Shown: positions 42,537 to 51,902 of the stretch, in pieces
How the letters are laid out: each line of letters starts with the position of its first letter
How positions within the stretch are numbered: the stretch's first letter is position 1
From: Mycobacterium sp. 1423905.2
Lineage (GTDB): Bacteria > Actinomycetota > Actinomycetes > Mycobacteriales > Mycobacteriaceae
Direction of reading: 5' to 3'
DNA: 64,000 nt
Assembly (NCBI RefSeq): GCF_001673155.1
Contig: NZ_LZLE01000227.1
Coordinates: 1 to 64,000, forward strand
Program-made: the position numbers and the translations under genes
The notes under the pieces: generated by a model
The model's database searches: none
Seen by the model: the letters and a program-made list of their open reading frames with translations, nothing else
Told to the model about the DNA's origin: nothing

Positions 42537-43475
42537 ATGTCCTCGGAGGTGAGCGAGCAGCCATCGTCCGGGCGTTGGCACGCGATCGGCCTGACGGCCT
42601 ATCTGGCAATGCTCGCCCTTTATGCGGGCGCAGGAGACGCCGACGCGACAAGGCTGTACTGGATCCTGGGCGCCGCCGCATTTTTCGCGGTAACCGCTGC
42701 GCTTATCGGCCTGCTGCGTGGCTGGCAGAAGCGCCGCGGATTGCTGCTCGCCTGGCCGGTGGCATCACTGATCGCCACGATCTTGGCCGGCGCGGCTGAT
42801 TCTCAAGCCACCCGGGAGCTGCCGGGCACCATCACGGTCACCTTCGCTTATCTCGGACTCACTTGCGGGCGCTGGCGCTCGCTAGCCGTCGTACCACTCG
42901 GAGTCGCAGCGTTCGTCATCGGCGGTGGTCTCGATCTTCCGGGCAAGGCACCCAAAGTCATTCTGGCCGTCGCCATGTGGGTCTTGGTGTCCGAAGTCCC
43001 CGCCTGGCTGATCTCTCGACTGGAAAAGCAGAGTGCGCTGCTGCGCAGGATCGCCGAGACCGACGCGCTGACCTCACTGCTCGATCGCAGCACGCTAGGT
43101 CCCCGGCTGTCACAACACGCGAGCGAGTCCGCCGTGGTGCTGATCGACCTCGACAACTTCAAGGGTTATAACGACCGCCACGGCCACGAAGCCGGCGACG
43201 AACTGCTGGTCGCGTTCGCTGAAGCGCTGCGCTCGTCGACCCGAAAGGACGACGCCGTCTTCCGGATCGGCGGTGATGAGTTCTTGCTCTTACTGGTCGC
43301 CGCAGACCGCGCTGAGGCCGAGCAGGTCGTGGACCGGCTACGCCGCCGGTGGGCACAGGCGGAGTCGTCGGTGGGATTCAGCGCGGGCATTGCCACCGGC
43401 GAACAAAACTTGATGCGGCTCGCCGACGAACATATGTACGCCGCTAAACGGTCTCGCCGTCTGCTCAGCGACTGA
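42537..43475 (+). CDS. Membrane-bound GGDEF diguanylate cyclase
   Basis: A 312-residue protein from ATG 42537 with GGAG-like sequence inside the upstream stop region. Residues 15-160 contain about five membrane helices. The GGDEF domain follows (TDALTSLLDRSTL), with the active-site GGDEF intact at 245-249 and an RxxD inhibitory site (RKDD, 236-239) exactly five residues before it. It should make c-di-GMP from two GTP and be feedback-inhibited. No EAL domain is present. It is cotranscribed with the SOUL heme-binding gene. Confidence 0.9.
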   Translation: MSSEVSEQPSSGRWHAIGLTAYLAMLALYAGAGDADATRLYWILGAAAFFAVTAALIGLLRGWQKRRGLLLAWPVASLIATILAGAADSQATRELPGTITVTFAYLGLTCGRWRSLAVVPLGVAAFVIGGGLDLPGKAPKVILAVAMWVLVSEVPAWLISRLEKQSALLRRIAETDALTSLLDRSTLGPRLSQHASESAVVLIDLDNFKGYNDRHGHEAGDELLVAFAEALRSSTRKDDAVFRIGGDEFLLLLVAADRAEAEQVVDRLRRRWAQAESSVGFSAGIATGEQNLMRLADEHMYAAKRSRRLLSD

Positions 43476-43528
43476 CACGGCGTAGCGTCAGCTATGTCCG
43501 TGTCACCAGCGCACGCTGAGGAGTCGCA

Positions 43529-43759
43529 ATGTTGCATTCCGTTCTCATGGCCGCTCAAGAAAATCCACAAGCGGCAGGCCTCATTCTGAAAGGCATCAAA
43601 GGAATATTCGTCGCGATTGGCAGCGTTATCGCCGCAATCGTGTGCGGAGTGATCGCCAGCATCAAAGGACGCAATCCGCTCGGCTGGGGCCTTCTTGGTC
43701 TGTTCTTCAGCATCCTCACGTTGATCGTCATCACCATTTTGCCCAGCAAGAGGCGGTGA
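43529..43759 (+). CDS. Small membrane protein
   Basis: A 76-residue protein with GAGG upstream of ATG 43529. Two hydrophobic helices, IFVAIGSVIAAIVCGVIASI and WGLLGLFFSILTLIVITIL, are joined by KGRNPLGWG and followed by a basic tail. The composition resembles small stress or envelope proteins, but no family is assigned. Confidence 0.7.
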   Translation: MLHSVLMAAQENPQAAGLILKGIKGIFVAIGSVIAAIVCGVIASIKGRNPLGWGLLGLFFSILTLIVITILPSKRR

Positions 43760-43829
43760 TCGATATAGCCTTCCGCAACGGTGGCCGATATGGTAACCGG
43801 CATCGTTGAGTTAGCGGGAAGGCGACCTG

Positions 43830-44072
43830 ATGGGAAAACTCAAACCGCTCCTTTTCGGCCTCGTCGTAATTGCTGTAATCGTCTTCATCGCCTGGCCGGT
43901 GAAGAAGACGTGCCCCAATGGACCATGCGGTGGCGCGCCGGACGCACAAGGCAACGTCCACCGCTACTACGAGGTCCAGCCGCTCGGCGCGGTAGTGATA
44001 GAGACCGTCACCGACCAACATGTGCCGGTGTCATACCACTCGGGTTACGAAGATCAGCGAGCGTCGGGATAG
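43830..44072 (+). CDS. Small membrane-anchored protein
   Basis: An 80-residue protein, GGGAAGG before ATG 43830. One N-terminal helix (PLLFGLVVIAVIVFIAWPV) is followed by a short soluble part with Cys residues in KTCPNGPCGG. Probably anchored with the C-terminal part outside. No family is recognised. Confidence 0.65.
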   Translation: MGKLKPLLFGLVVIAVIVFIAWPVKKTCPNGPCGGAPDAQGNVHRYYEVQPLGAVVIETVTDQHVPVSYHSGYEDQRASG

Positions 44073-44209
44073 ATTCGCTTTCCCGGACACCTACGCGCAC
44101 CCCTTTGCCATTGGTCACTGTGACGAATAATGTTGCGCCGCAACCTAATATGCGTCACCGCGGCGGCGACTGCCGGCTGCTCCCGGCCTAGCCGGCATGA
44201 CAACTTGAC

Positions 44210-44231
44210 TGCAAAGTTTGCATTTCGTGCA
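44210..44231. promoter_or_regulatory. TGCA-triplet operator, TetR promoter
   Basis: TGCA-N5-TGCA-N5-TGCA, symmetric about the central TGCA. It lies between the -35 (TTGACT, 44205-44210) and the start codon of the TetR gene, over the -10 region. The same pattern recurs at 44875-44896 before mmpS. Confidence 0.72.
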
Positions 44232-44234
44232 ATT

Positions 44235-44852
44235 ATGGTCGCTATGGCGAATCAAATGGGTCTTCGCGAGCGGCGCCGCCGCCAGACCAGCGCCGACATC
44301 CGAGACGCTGCCGTACGACTGGCTCGCGCACGCGGCTTCGACCGGGTGACCGTCGAGGACATCTGTGCCGACGCCGGGATCTCCCCGCGCACGTTTTTCA
44401 ACTACTTCCCCAACAAAGAGTCGGCGATCGCCTATGGTCCCTCGGACATTCCGCCCGAACTGGTTGCCGAGTTCGTAGCCGCCGGACCTGCTCCCTACTC
44501 GATGATCCTGGCGGAGCTGATCACCTTGGCCGCGCACCATCTGCGCGACGTGCCGCCAGCGCGCGAACAGGCCGAGGGCATGCTCGAATTGGCCAAGACC
44601 ACCCCCGCCGTGCTCGCGGCGTTCCTCGCCGACCTCGAGCGGTTCCAGAACCACCTCACCGACATCGTGGCGCGTCGCCAGGGCATGAAACCTGACGAGG
44701 AAATACCCGCACTGATCTCCGCGTTGGCACTCACGGCTGTTCGTTCCGGCATTGAGAGCTGGACCAGCGGCGATCCCAAGGACGAAGACGACACGCCGAT
44801 GCCCTACGTAGAACGGGCCGCCGCGCTGGTCAACAGCATCTTCACGGAGTGA
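44235..44852 (+). CDS. TetR-family repressor of mmpS-mmpL
   Basis: About 205 residues. The helix-turn-helix is ADIRDAAVRLARARGFDRVTV then EDICADAGISPRTFFNYFPNKESA, a standard TetR domain. The C-terminal domain is helical and ligand-binding. ATG 44235 or 44244 is the start; the longer frame to 44130 overlaps the promoter. It is in the same direction as mmpS-mmpL, about 200 bases upstream, and an identical TGCA-triplet site precedes each transcript. This supports autorepression and repression of the exporter. Confidence 0.85.
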   Translation: MVAMANQMGLRERRRRQTSADIRDAAVRLARARGFDRVTVEDICADAGISPRTFFNYFPNKESAIAYGPSDIPPELVAEFVAAGPAPYSMILAELITLAAHHLRDVPPAREQAEGMLELAKTTPAVLAAFLADLERFQNHLTDIVARRQGMKPDEEIPALISALALTAVRSGIESWTSGDPKDEDDTPMPYVERAAALVNSIFTE

Positions 44853-44874
44853 TTTAAAACACCGGATAAGAAGT

Positions 44875-44896
44875 TGCATACTCTGCAAAATATGCA
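44875..44896. promoter_or_regulatory. TGCA-triplet operator, mmpS promoter
   Basis: TGCA-N5-TGCA-N5-TGCA with the same spacing as the site in the TetR promoter. It lies about 160 bases before the mmpS start, in the only gap between the regulator and the exporter genes. Confidence 0.7.
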
Positions 44897-45055
44897 CATC
44901 ATGTACTAGTGCTCCGGCGGCGGGACGTCCACGCGCTTCCGCACAGTGCAGCACGGGCTACTCCATCGTCTGACAATCAAGGGTGCGCGAATCCCGACAA
45001 TCGCCCAAATCCGTTGCACAGCAGCGAAAGTCGGGTGAGAAAGGGACTTACCTAG

Positions 45056-45493
45056 GTGGTGCAGATATCGAAGGTTGTACGCAACGCCTGGCTGCCGATG
45101 TTGATCGTCGCCGTCGTGGTGGTCGGCGGCTTCGCCGTGGCCCGGGTCAAGTCGTTCTACGGTGCCGACAACGCGGACGCTTATGTCAGCGCCAAGGTGG
45201 ACGATTCCAAGCCGTTCAAACCCAAGGTCGTCAAGTACGAAATCTTCGGCTCGGCGACACGCGCCAACGTGAACTACCTGGACCTCAGCGCCGAGCACCA
45301 GCGGGTGGACGGCGCGCCACTGCCGTGGTCGCTGACCCTCAGCACGACGGCGCCCTCGGTTTTTCCCAACATTTCCGCGCAAAGCGACGGTGATTCCCTC
45401 GGCTGTCGAATCACCGTCGACGACGAAGTCAAAGCCGAAAACATGACCAACGGCGTGCACGCCCTGACCTTCTGCTTGGTGAAATCAGCATGA
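45056..45493 (+). CDS. mmpS: MmpS-family membrane accessory protein
   Basis: A 145-residue MmpS protein. The N-terminal helix ([20 protein letters not shown]) anchors it; the periplasmic part has [29 protein letters not shown] and [13 protein letters not shown], all family hallmarks. MmpS proteins work with MmpL pumps to export lipids or siderophores. GTG 45056 starts it. The stop overlaps the MmpL start by 4 bases (ATGA), so the two are translationally coupled. Confidence 0.93.
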   Translation: MVQISKVVRNAWLPMLIVAVVVVGGFAVARVKSFYGADNADAYVSAKVDDSKPFKPKVVKYEIFGSATRANVNYLDLSAEHQRVDGAPLPWSLTLSTTAPSVFPNISAQSDGDSLGCRITVDDEVKAENMTNGVHALTFCLVKSA

Positions 45494-48411
45494 GCACGAC
45501 TTCGCAAGACACGCAGGATGACTCGCGCACCGCTCCCATCCCGGTCGCCAAGCACGCTGCGCGCTCAGGAATCCCGCACTTCGTTCGCAAGTTCGCGGTG
45601 CCCATCATTCTGGGCTGGATCGCACTGATCGCGGTACTCAACGTCGCGGTCCCACAATTGGACGAAGTCGGCAAGCAGCGCTCAGTCTCCATGAGCCCCG
45701 ACGATGCGCAATCGGTGATCGCGACCAAGCGCGTCGGTGAGGTGTTCAAGGAGTACAAGTCCAACAGCTCGGTCATGATCGTGCTCGAGGGTCAGAATCC
45801 CCTGGGCGCAGATGCGCACGCCTACTACGACCAAATCGTCCGAAAGCTCAACGCCGACACCAAACACGTTGAGCACGTTCAGGATTTCTGGAGCGATCCG
45901 CTCACCGGGTCGGGTTCGCAAAGCAACGACGGCAAGGCGGCCTACGTGCAGGTCTACCTCGCCGGCAACCAGGGCGAAGCGCTCGCCAACGAATCAGTCG
46001 ATGCCGTCGAAAACATCGTGAAAAGCGTTCCGGCACCGTATGGGGTGAAGGCCTACGTCACCGGCCCGGCGGCCCTTTCGGCGGACCAGAACATCGCCGG
46101 TGACCGCAGTTTGCAGGTGATCACCACCGTAACGTTCTTGGTGATCATCGCCATGCTGCTCCTGGTCTACCGCTCGATTGTGACGGTGTTGCTCACCCTG
46201 GCAATGGTCGTCTTCGAACTGTCCGCAGCCCGGGGAGTTGTTGCGTTCCTCGGCTACTACAAGATCATCGGCCTGTCCACGTTCGCCACCAACCTGTTGG
46301 TGACCCTGGCGATCGCGGCCGCCACCGACTACGCGATTTTCTTGATCGGTCGCTATCAGGAAGCGCGGGCTGTCGGCGAGTCACGAGAAGACGCGTACTA
46401 CACCATGTTCGGCGGCACCGCGCACGTGGTGCTCGGATCCGGCCTGACGATCGCCGGCGCGACGTTCTGCCTGCACTTCACCAACCTGCCTTACTTCCAA
46501 ACCCTGGGTATCCCGCTAGCCATCGGCATGGTGGTGGTCGTCGCGGCAGCGCTGACCCTCGGCCCCGCGGTCATCGCGGTGGCGTCCCGCTTCCGCCAGA
46601 CGCTCGAGCCCAAACGCACACAGCGCATTCGCGGCTGGCGCAAGGTGGGCGCGCTGGTGGTCCGTTGGCCGGGCCCGATCCTCGTGCTGACCATCGGCAT
46701 CGCCCTGATCGGACTGCTCACGCTGCCCGGGTACCGGACCAACTACAACGACCGCAACTACCTGCCCGCTGATCTACCGGCAAATGCGGGGTACGCCGCG
46801 GCGGACCGGCACTTCTCCAAAGCGCGGATGAACCCCGAGATGCTGATGATCGAAAGCGACCACGATCTGCGTAACTCCGCGGACTTCTTGGTGATCGACA
46901 AGATCGCCAAGACCATCTTCCGCGTGCCCGGAATCAGTCGCGTGCAAGCGATCACGCGCCCGCAAGGCACCCCGATCGAGCACACCTCGATCCCCTTCCA
47001 GATCAGCATGCAGGGCGTTTCGCAGCAGATGACCCAGAAGTATCAAGAAGACCAGATGGCCGACATGCTGCACCAGGCCGACGACATGCAGACAACCATC
47101 AACAGCATGGTGGAGATGCAGAACATCACCTCGCAGATGGCCAACGACATGCATGTCATGGTCACCAAGATGAAGTCGATGACGATCGATATCGCCGAAT
47201 TGCGCGATCACATGGCCGATTTCGAAGACTTCTTTCGGCCGATCCGCAGCTACTTCTACTGGGAAAAGCACTGCTTCGACATTCCGGTGTGCTGGTCGCT
47301 GCGGTCCGTATTCGACGCGCTGGACGGCATCGACACGATGACCGACGACATCCAAACTCTGATTCCCATCATGGAACACCTCGACACGCTGATGCCGCGG
47401 ATGACCGCCTTGATGCCCGAGATGATCCAAAACATGAAAACCATGAAAACCACCATGCTGACCATGTATTCGACCCAGAAGGGCATGCTGGATCAGCAAA
47501 AGGAGGCTCAGCAGAACTCCTCGGCGATGGGCAAAGCGTTTGACGCATCCAAGAACGACGACTCGTTCTATCTACCGCCGGAAACCTTCAACAACCCGGA
47601 ATTCAAGCGCGGAATGAAGAACTTCATCTCCCCCGACGGCCACGCGGTGCGCTTCATCATCAGCCACGACGGCGATCCCATGACCCCAGAAGGCATCTCG
47701 CATATCGACGCCATCAAGAAGGCGACGTACGAATCGCTGAAGGGAACGCCGCTGGAAGGTTCGAAGATCTACCTCGGCGGGACGGCCGCAACCTTCAAAG
47801 ACATGCAGGACGGTAGCAACTACGACCTGCTGATCGCCGGCATCGCTTCCATGTGCCTGATCTTCATCATCATGCTGATCATCACGCGCAGTGTGGTGGC
47901 CTCCGCGGTCATCGTCGGCACTGTGTTGCTCTCCCTGGGGGCATCTTTCGGCTTGTCAGTGTTGATCTGGCAGCACCTCATCGGCATCGAGTTGCACTGG
48001 ATGGTGCTGGCCATGTCCGTCATCATCCTGCTCGCGGTCGGTGCGGACTACAACTTGCTACTGGTGTCGCGATTCAAAGAAGAGATCCATGCCGGCTTGA
48101 ACACCGGAATCATCCGATCGATGGGTGGCACCGGGTCCGTGGTGACTTCGGCCGGTTTGGTTTTCGCTTTCACCATGATGACCATGGCGGTCAGCGAGTT
48201 GACCGTCATCGGACAGGTCGGCACCACGATCGGCTTGGGCTTGCTGTTCGACACGCTGATCGTCCGGTCGTTGATGACGCCGTCGATCGCGGCGCTGCTC
48301 GGCAAGTGGTTCTGGTGGCCCCAACGGGTGCGGCAACGGCCCGTCCCGTCGCCGTGGCCGGACCCGAGTAAGGAGCCGACCAAGGCGCCGCAATCTTTGG
48401 TGACCACTTGA
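45490..48411 (+). CDS. mmpL: MmpL-family RND transporter
   Basis: A 973-residue RND pump with twelve membrane helices. The conserved Asp-Tyr pairs are present in [18 protein letters not shown] and [16 protein letters not shown]. The second periplasmic loop (about residues 500-680) is a long Met/Gln-rich coiled-coil hairpin ([29 protein letters not shown]), as in the MmpL4/MmpL5 subgroup, which exports siderophores or glycolipids and can expel drugs. The MmpS gene overlaps its start, supporting that subgroup. The substrate is not evident from the sequence. Confidence 0.94.
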   Translation: MSTTSQDTQDDSRTAPIPVAKHAARSGIPHFVRKFAVPIILGWIALIAVLNVAVPQLDEVGKQRSVSMSPDDAQSVIATKRVGEVFKEYKSNSSVMIVLEGQNPLGADAHAYYDQIVRKLNADTKHVEHVQDFWSDPLTGSGSQSNDGKAAYVQVYLAGNQGEALANESVDAVENIVKSVPAPYGVKAYVTGPAALSADQNIAGDRSLQVITTVTFLVIIAMLLLVYRSIVTVLLTLAMVVFELSAARGVVAFLGYYKIIGLSTFATNLLVTLAIAAATDYAIFLIGRYQEARAVGESREDAYYTMFGGTAHVVLGSGLTIAGATFCLHFTNLPYFQTLGIPLAIGMVVVVAAALTLGPAVIAVASRFRQTLEPKRTQRIRGWRKVGALVVRWPGPILVLTIGIALIGLLTLPGYRTNYNDRNYLPADLPANAGYAAADRHFSKARMNPEMLMIESDHDLRNSADFLVIDKIAKTIFRVPGISRVQAITRPQGTPIEHTSIPFQISMQGVSQQMTQKYQEDQMADMLHQADDMQTTINSMVEMQNITSQMANDMHVMVTKMKSMTIDIAELRDHMADFEDFFRPIRSYFYWEKHCFDIPVCWSLRSVFDALDGIDTMTDDIQTLIPIMEHLDTLMPRMTALMPEMIQNMKTMKTTMLTMYSTQKGMLDQQKEAQQNSSAMGKAFDASKNDDSFYLPPETFNNPEFKRGMKNFISPDGHAVRFIISHDGDPMTPEGISHIDAIKKATYESLKGTPLEGSKIYLGGTAATFKDMQDGSNYDLLIAGIASMCLIFIIMLIITRSVVASAVIVGTVLLSLGASFGLSVLIWQHLIGIELHWMVLAMSVIILLAVGADYNLLLVSRFKEEIHAGLNTGIIRSMGGTGSVVTSAGLVFAFTMMTMAVSELTVIGQVGTTIGLGLLFDTLIVRSLMTPSIAALLGKWFWWPQRVRQRPVPSPWPDPSKEPTKAPQSLVTT

Positions 48412-48621
48412 GGTGATGTCGGCCACGCGGCGGTTTCCCCCAGCTGAGCAACGGGTACGAACGCACGGGCGTTTAGACTGAGCGCTATCGAGACTTTCCT
48501 CCGCGTTCCCGATCCCAGCTGAGCTCCGCCACTTTCGGCAGCGTTGCCGCCTGGAGAGTGTGGCGCGCGTGTCCCGCGCTGTCAGTGGGTCGCCACGCGC
48601 ATACATGAGACGGAGACGACC

Positions 48622-49062
48622 TTGATCGATTCTCGCGTAACCACCACTCAGCTCCGCATCGCGGAGCAGGCACGCGCCATTCGAGAACGCGCCGACGACG
48701 CCGTCGACCTCGCCCGCGGCTATGCCAATCACGCGGCGTTGGCGTGGGCCACGGTCCGCAATAGACCAGGGTTTGGCTGGCCACCCGAGGTTCGGGACCT
48801 CGTCAGTCAAGCCAAAGGCATGCTGATGGAACGCTATGACGTCGGCGCCGATGATGCCCTCGCTCTGCTCAAGCGGCTGTCCGACGAATCCAAGATCCCG
48901 ATCGCTGAGGTGTCTCGCCGGCTCGCCAACCGGCAACGCCAGGTGCACCGGTCGAGACCGATCGATCACGGCAAGACCAATGCAGGGCCGCGGAGCCTGG
49001 CCCACCTGAGTAAAGACAGTGCGGAGCGGCGCCAAATGATCCGCGAGGCCACTCGCTGCTAA
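48622..49062 (+). CDS. ANTAR-domain RNA-binding regulator
   Basis: A 146-residue protein from TTG 48622, which has GGAG about 7 bases upstream. A helical N-terminus (TQLRIAEQARAIRERADDAV) is followed by an ANTAR domain (VRDLVSQAKGMLMERYDVGADDALALLKRLSDES). Unlike the ANTAR protein at 33129 it has no GAF domain. ANTAR proteins bind RNA hairpins to antiterminate transcription. A basic tail with His and Arg follows and might add RNA contacts. The upstream neighbour is the MmpL gene. Confidence 0.8.
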   Translation: MIDSRVTTTQLRIAEQARAIRERADDAVDLARGYANHAALAWATVRNRPGFGWPPEVRDLVSQAKGMLMERYDVGADDALALLKRLSDESKIPIAEVSRRLANRQRQVHRSRPIDHGKTNAGPRSLAHLSKDSAERRQMIREATRC

Positions 49063-49351
49063 GCTACCGACCCCGCAGCTCCATGGGCTTCGCCGGGCAC
49101 CAAGATCCGCGCCCTGACAGCGCTAGAACAGCCGGACGCCGAATGGCGCCAGCCACCAGTCGGCGCTCTGGGCGCCACCGGCGCCGCCCCCGCCACCGCT
49201 GAAGGCGTCACTACCGCCGCCGCCGCCGAGCTGGCCGTTACTAGCCGCCCTGGCCGCCGGCGTCGGCCGGGACTCCGCCGGGGGCTATGTCGGCGATGAG
49301 CCGGCACTGACAGCAAAGAGACTGTCCACTAGGCGACACGCACCCGAGGAG
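49063..49351. other. Intergenic region with a Gly-rich minus-strand remnant
   Basis: No intact gene. On the minus strand one frame ends QSADWWLAPFGVRLF before a stop near 49122 and is preceded by a Gly/Ala-rich stretch, like the C-terminus of a Gly-rich exported protein, but it has no start and the frame is not continuous upstream. It may be a decayed gene. Confidence 0.35.
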
Positions 49352-50218
49352 TCAGGGCACCACGTCGAACACCGCGGCCGCGGAGGTGATCGGCTTGTCG
49401 CAGTTTCCTTCGTCATGTAACAGCATTCGCACGCCGACCCGTCCCGACCCGGCGAGGTGAGCGGTGCCCTCGGCACGGAATGGGCCAATTTTGCCGCGCG
49501 ACATGAACATCACGTGCCAACTCATCACCTGCAGTCGCCGTGTCCCGGCGACCTCGGCGGCAAGGTCGGTCGCCGCAGTCTCGAGGAGCACGTGTTGCGG
49601 GCCGATATGCAATGCCGCATCCGGCGAAGCGAATTCGACGCTGAGTGGGGGCAGTACCCAGTATCCGTCGGTTCGCTTGGCGGCACCGAAGGCCGCCCAC
49701 AGCGGCGGCAACTCGGGCAAATCCTCGATCACCAGCTCGGTGCCGGCAACGTCCATCCGGTCCAACCCCTCAGGCGGAAGGCCGATGATCGCACCCTGGC
49801 CCTCGTTGAACGCGATCACCCGGTCCGGGTTGTCTGCGTCCACGATTTTGCATCGCCCGTAGCCCATGGTGCGGCCCTGATGCATGATGCCCGAGTCGAC
49901 GATCGCGATCCTGCTGACGTCGTGGCCCGGGTCGATGATCTGCACCGAGGCGATGACCGGGTTCGGCACCGCGACCATGTCGGTCTGGCACCCTTCGGGA
50001 GACGAAATAGCAAGCGGCGCAACCATGAGGCCGCCAGCCTCGTTGCGCATATCGCGACGGATGACGACGGTGTCGTCGGCGTCCCCCAGGTTCATCGACG
50101 AATGGTTGCGTCCGATGTACCGGTAACTCAGTAGGCCAGTCCAGCGGCGATACAACTCGTCTCGGTACGCCGCGGAATCGTCAGTCAGATCCCGGATGTC
50201 TCGCAACTCATCGCTCAC
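49352..50218 (-). CDS. Hotdog/thioesterase-like hypothetical protein
   Basis: A 288-residue protein from GTG 50218. It contains two similar halves in which AGGLMVAPLAISSPEG and QGRTMGYGRCKIVDADNPDRVIAFNEGQGAIIG resemble a PaaI-type hotdog domain. If so it would hydrolyse or bind acyl-CoA thioesters, but the catalytic residues were not identified. It starts 10 bases after the stop of the TPR gene and is the last gene of the EchA/hydrolase/TPR operon, consistent with acyl-CoA metabolism. Confidence 0.55.
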   Translation of the reverse strand: MSDELRDIRDLTDDSAAYRDELYRRWTGLLSYRYIGRNHSSMNLGDADDTVVIRRDMRNEAGGLMVAPLAISSPEGCQTDMVAVPNPVIASVQIIDPGHDVSRIAIVDSGIMHQGRTMGYGRCKIVDADNPDRVIAFNEGQGAIIGLPPEGLDRMDVAGTELVIEDLPELPPLWAAFGAAKRTDGYWVLPPLSVEFASPDAALHIGPQHVLLETAATDLAAEVAGTRRLQVMSWHVMFMSRGKIGPFRAEGTAHLAGSGRVGVRMLLHDEGNCDKPITSAAAVFDVVP

Positions 50219-50228
50219 CCGAAATAAG

Positions 50229-51902
50229 CTACTCGCGGGCTGCCACGTCGAGTCGGCAGGCGCATGAGGCGCGGATCGGCACGTCGGCACGGGCCGCGGC
50301 CAGCGCCAGTTGCTGCCCGATGATCACCGCTTCCTCGGTGCGGCCCAGCCGTCGTAAGCATTCGTGATACCCGTGCAGGCTCCACACGTTGCCAGGATGT
50401 TGACATGCCCTGGCCAAGGTCGGATCCAAACCGAGGTCCGCGGCGTATACGGCCGCAGCCTCCTCGACGTGGCCCTGTTCCAGCAGCAGTGCGCCGTACG
50501 CGTGGCGGGTGGGCTGCATCCAGCCCCACGGCTCGTCGTAAGGCAACCCGTCGTCGAGTTCCACCGCGCGTCTCAGGTGACCGAACGCCTCGGCGAATGC
50601 CCCTCCGCGGTAAGCGATTTCACCGTCGAGCATGGCAGCGGCGACCGCAAGAATATCGCGGCTGCTGTTGTTGAACAGATATCGCGACTCCGGGATTCGA
50701 TCGTGGGCCTCGCCGAAAGCAAGCCGCTCGTCGCGCGCCTGTTCGAGCTGGCCGGTGGCGGCCAACGCGATGCCGCGTCCGTAGTGAATCGTCGCCGCTG
50801 TGGTGCAGTAGAGGTTCGCGTCGAAGGGCAGTGGTTGCCGGATCAATTCGTCCCAGCGGCCGAATCGCACCAGCACATGCGTGCGCAGCGGCACAAACGC
50901 TTCCAGCCAGTCGGCCATCGGCGGAGATTCGATTGACAGCAGTTCCCCGGTCAGCTGGTGGGCGAGTTCGTCAGCGGCCTGCAACGCGACGTGCTCCAGT
51001 CCTTGGAACATCGCCGAATAAACGATGAAGTGCAAATCATGAGCCCGGTACAGCGAGTAGAAATTCAGCGGGCCCGCGCGATCGACGAAACGCCGATCCG
51101 CGCGCGCCGCAGCTTGATTCGCCGCGACCGCGCTCCGGTAGTCTCCGCACAACACGTCGATATGGCTCGGCATGTGCTCCAGGTGTCCGGCGTCGGGCAC
51201 CAAGCCGCGCAACAGGTCCGCGGCCGGTAGCGCACTCTCCGGAGTGCCCGACATCTCCATGGTGTGGATATACAAATGCAAGATGCCGGGATGATCACGG
51301 CCTGCCGGCCCGGCAAGCGCATCTTCGAGGATGCGCTTGGCCTCGATCACGCGGGAGCCGGCCGCCGGCTCGCCGCTGGACGTGTCCCATAGGGCCCACG
51401 CGGTGACATTCACCAGCGCGTCGGCGGCCAGCGCGTGCACGTCGACATCGAAGGGATATTGCGCCGCGAGCGTCGTCATCGCGTCGGCGTATGCCTTTTG
51501 GCCAGCGCGCAAAGCTTCGATATCGGCAGGGTCATGAGTCGGGAAGCGGGCGCGGAGCGCGGCGATCAACCCGAGCTCGACTGGACTGGCCCGCCCCTGC
51601 CCGGCTCGATCGAGTTCGGTATGAGCGCGCGCCAGTGACGCGGAAAGGTCGGCCGGATCGAACGCCTCCCACGCTTTGTTGTAGTTGGGCCCCACCGAAT
51701 AGGCGATTCCCCAACGCGCCATGGCTAGCTCAGGATCGGCCTGCAAAGCGCGCTCGAAACACCGGACCGCTTCTTCGTGGTTGAAGGCGTAAGCCCACAC
51801 CATCCCGCGGTCGAACCACGTTTGCGCTGTGCTGCAATCAGTTTCGACCGGGCGGTGATAGGAACCCAGGTCGAAGTACTGCTCGTCGACAGGCGTAGTC
51901 AT
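50229..51902 (-). CDS. TPR-repeat protein
   Basis: A 557-residue soluble protein. It begins MTTPVDEQYFDLGSYHRPVE and then TWFDRGMVWAYAFNHEEAVRCFERALQADPELAMARW, a clear TPR unit; more helical repeats follow, with another TPR-like stretch at the end (QQLALAAARADVPI). ATG 51902 overlaps the stop of the alpha/beta hydrolase by 4 bases. The reading frame continues far upstream only as a shadow of that gene. TPR proteins are scaffolds; a catalytic role cannot be excluded, as HxxH-like His residues (HLEHMPSHID) are conserved in related proteins. Confidence 0.8.
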   Translation of the reverse strand: MTTPVDEQYFDLGSYHRPVETDCSTAQTWFDRGMVWAYAFNHEEAVRCFERALQADPELAMARWGIAYSVGPNYNKAWEAFDPADLSASLARAHTELDRAGQGRASPVELGLIAALRARFPTHDPADIEALRAGQKAYADAMTTLAAQYPFDVDVHALAADALVNVTAWALWDTSSGEPAAGSRVIEAKRILEDALAGPAGRDHPGILHLYIHTMEMSGTPESALPAADLLRGLVPDAGHLEHMPSHIDVLCGDYRSAVAANQAAARADRRFVDRAGPLNFYSLYRAHDLHFIVYSAMFQGLEHVALQAADELAHQLTGELLSIESPPMADWLEAFVPLRTHVLVRFGRWDELIRQPLPFDANLYCTTAATIHYGRGIALAATGQLEQARDERLAFGEAHDRIPESRYLFNNSSRDILAVAAAMLDGEIAYRGGAFAEAFGHLRRAVELDDGLPYDEPWGWMQPTRHAYGALLLEQGHVEEAAAVYAADLGLDPTLARACQHPGNVWSLHGYHECLRRLGRTEEAVIIGQQLALAAARADVPIRASCACRLDVAARE

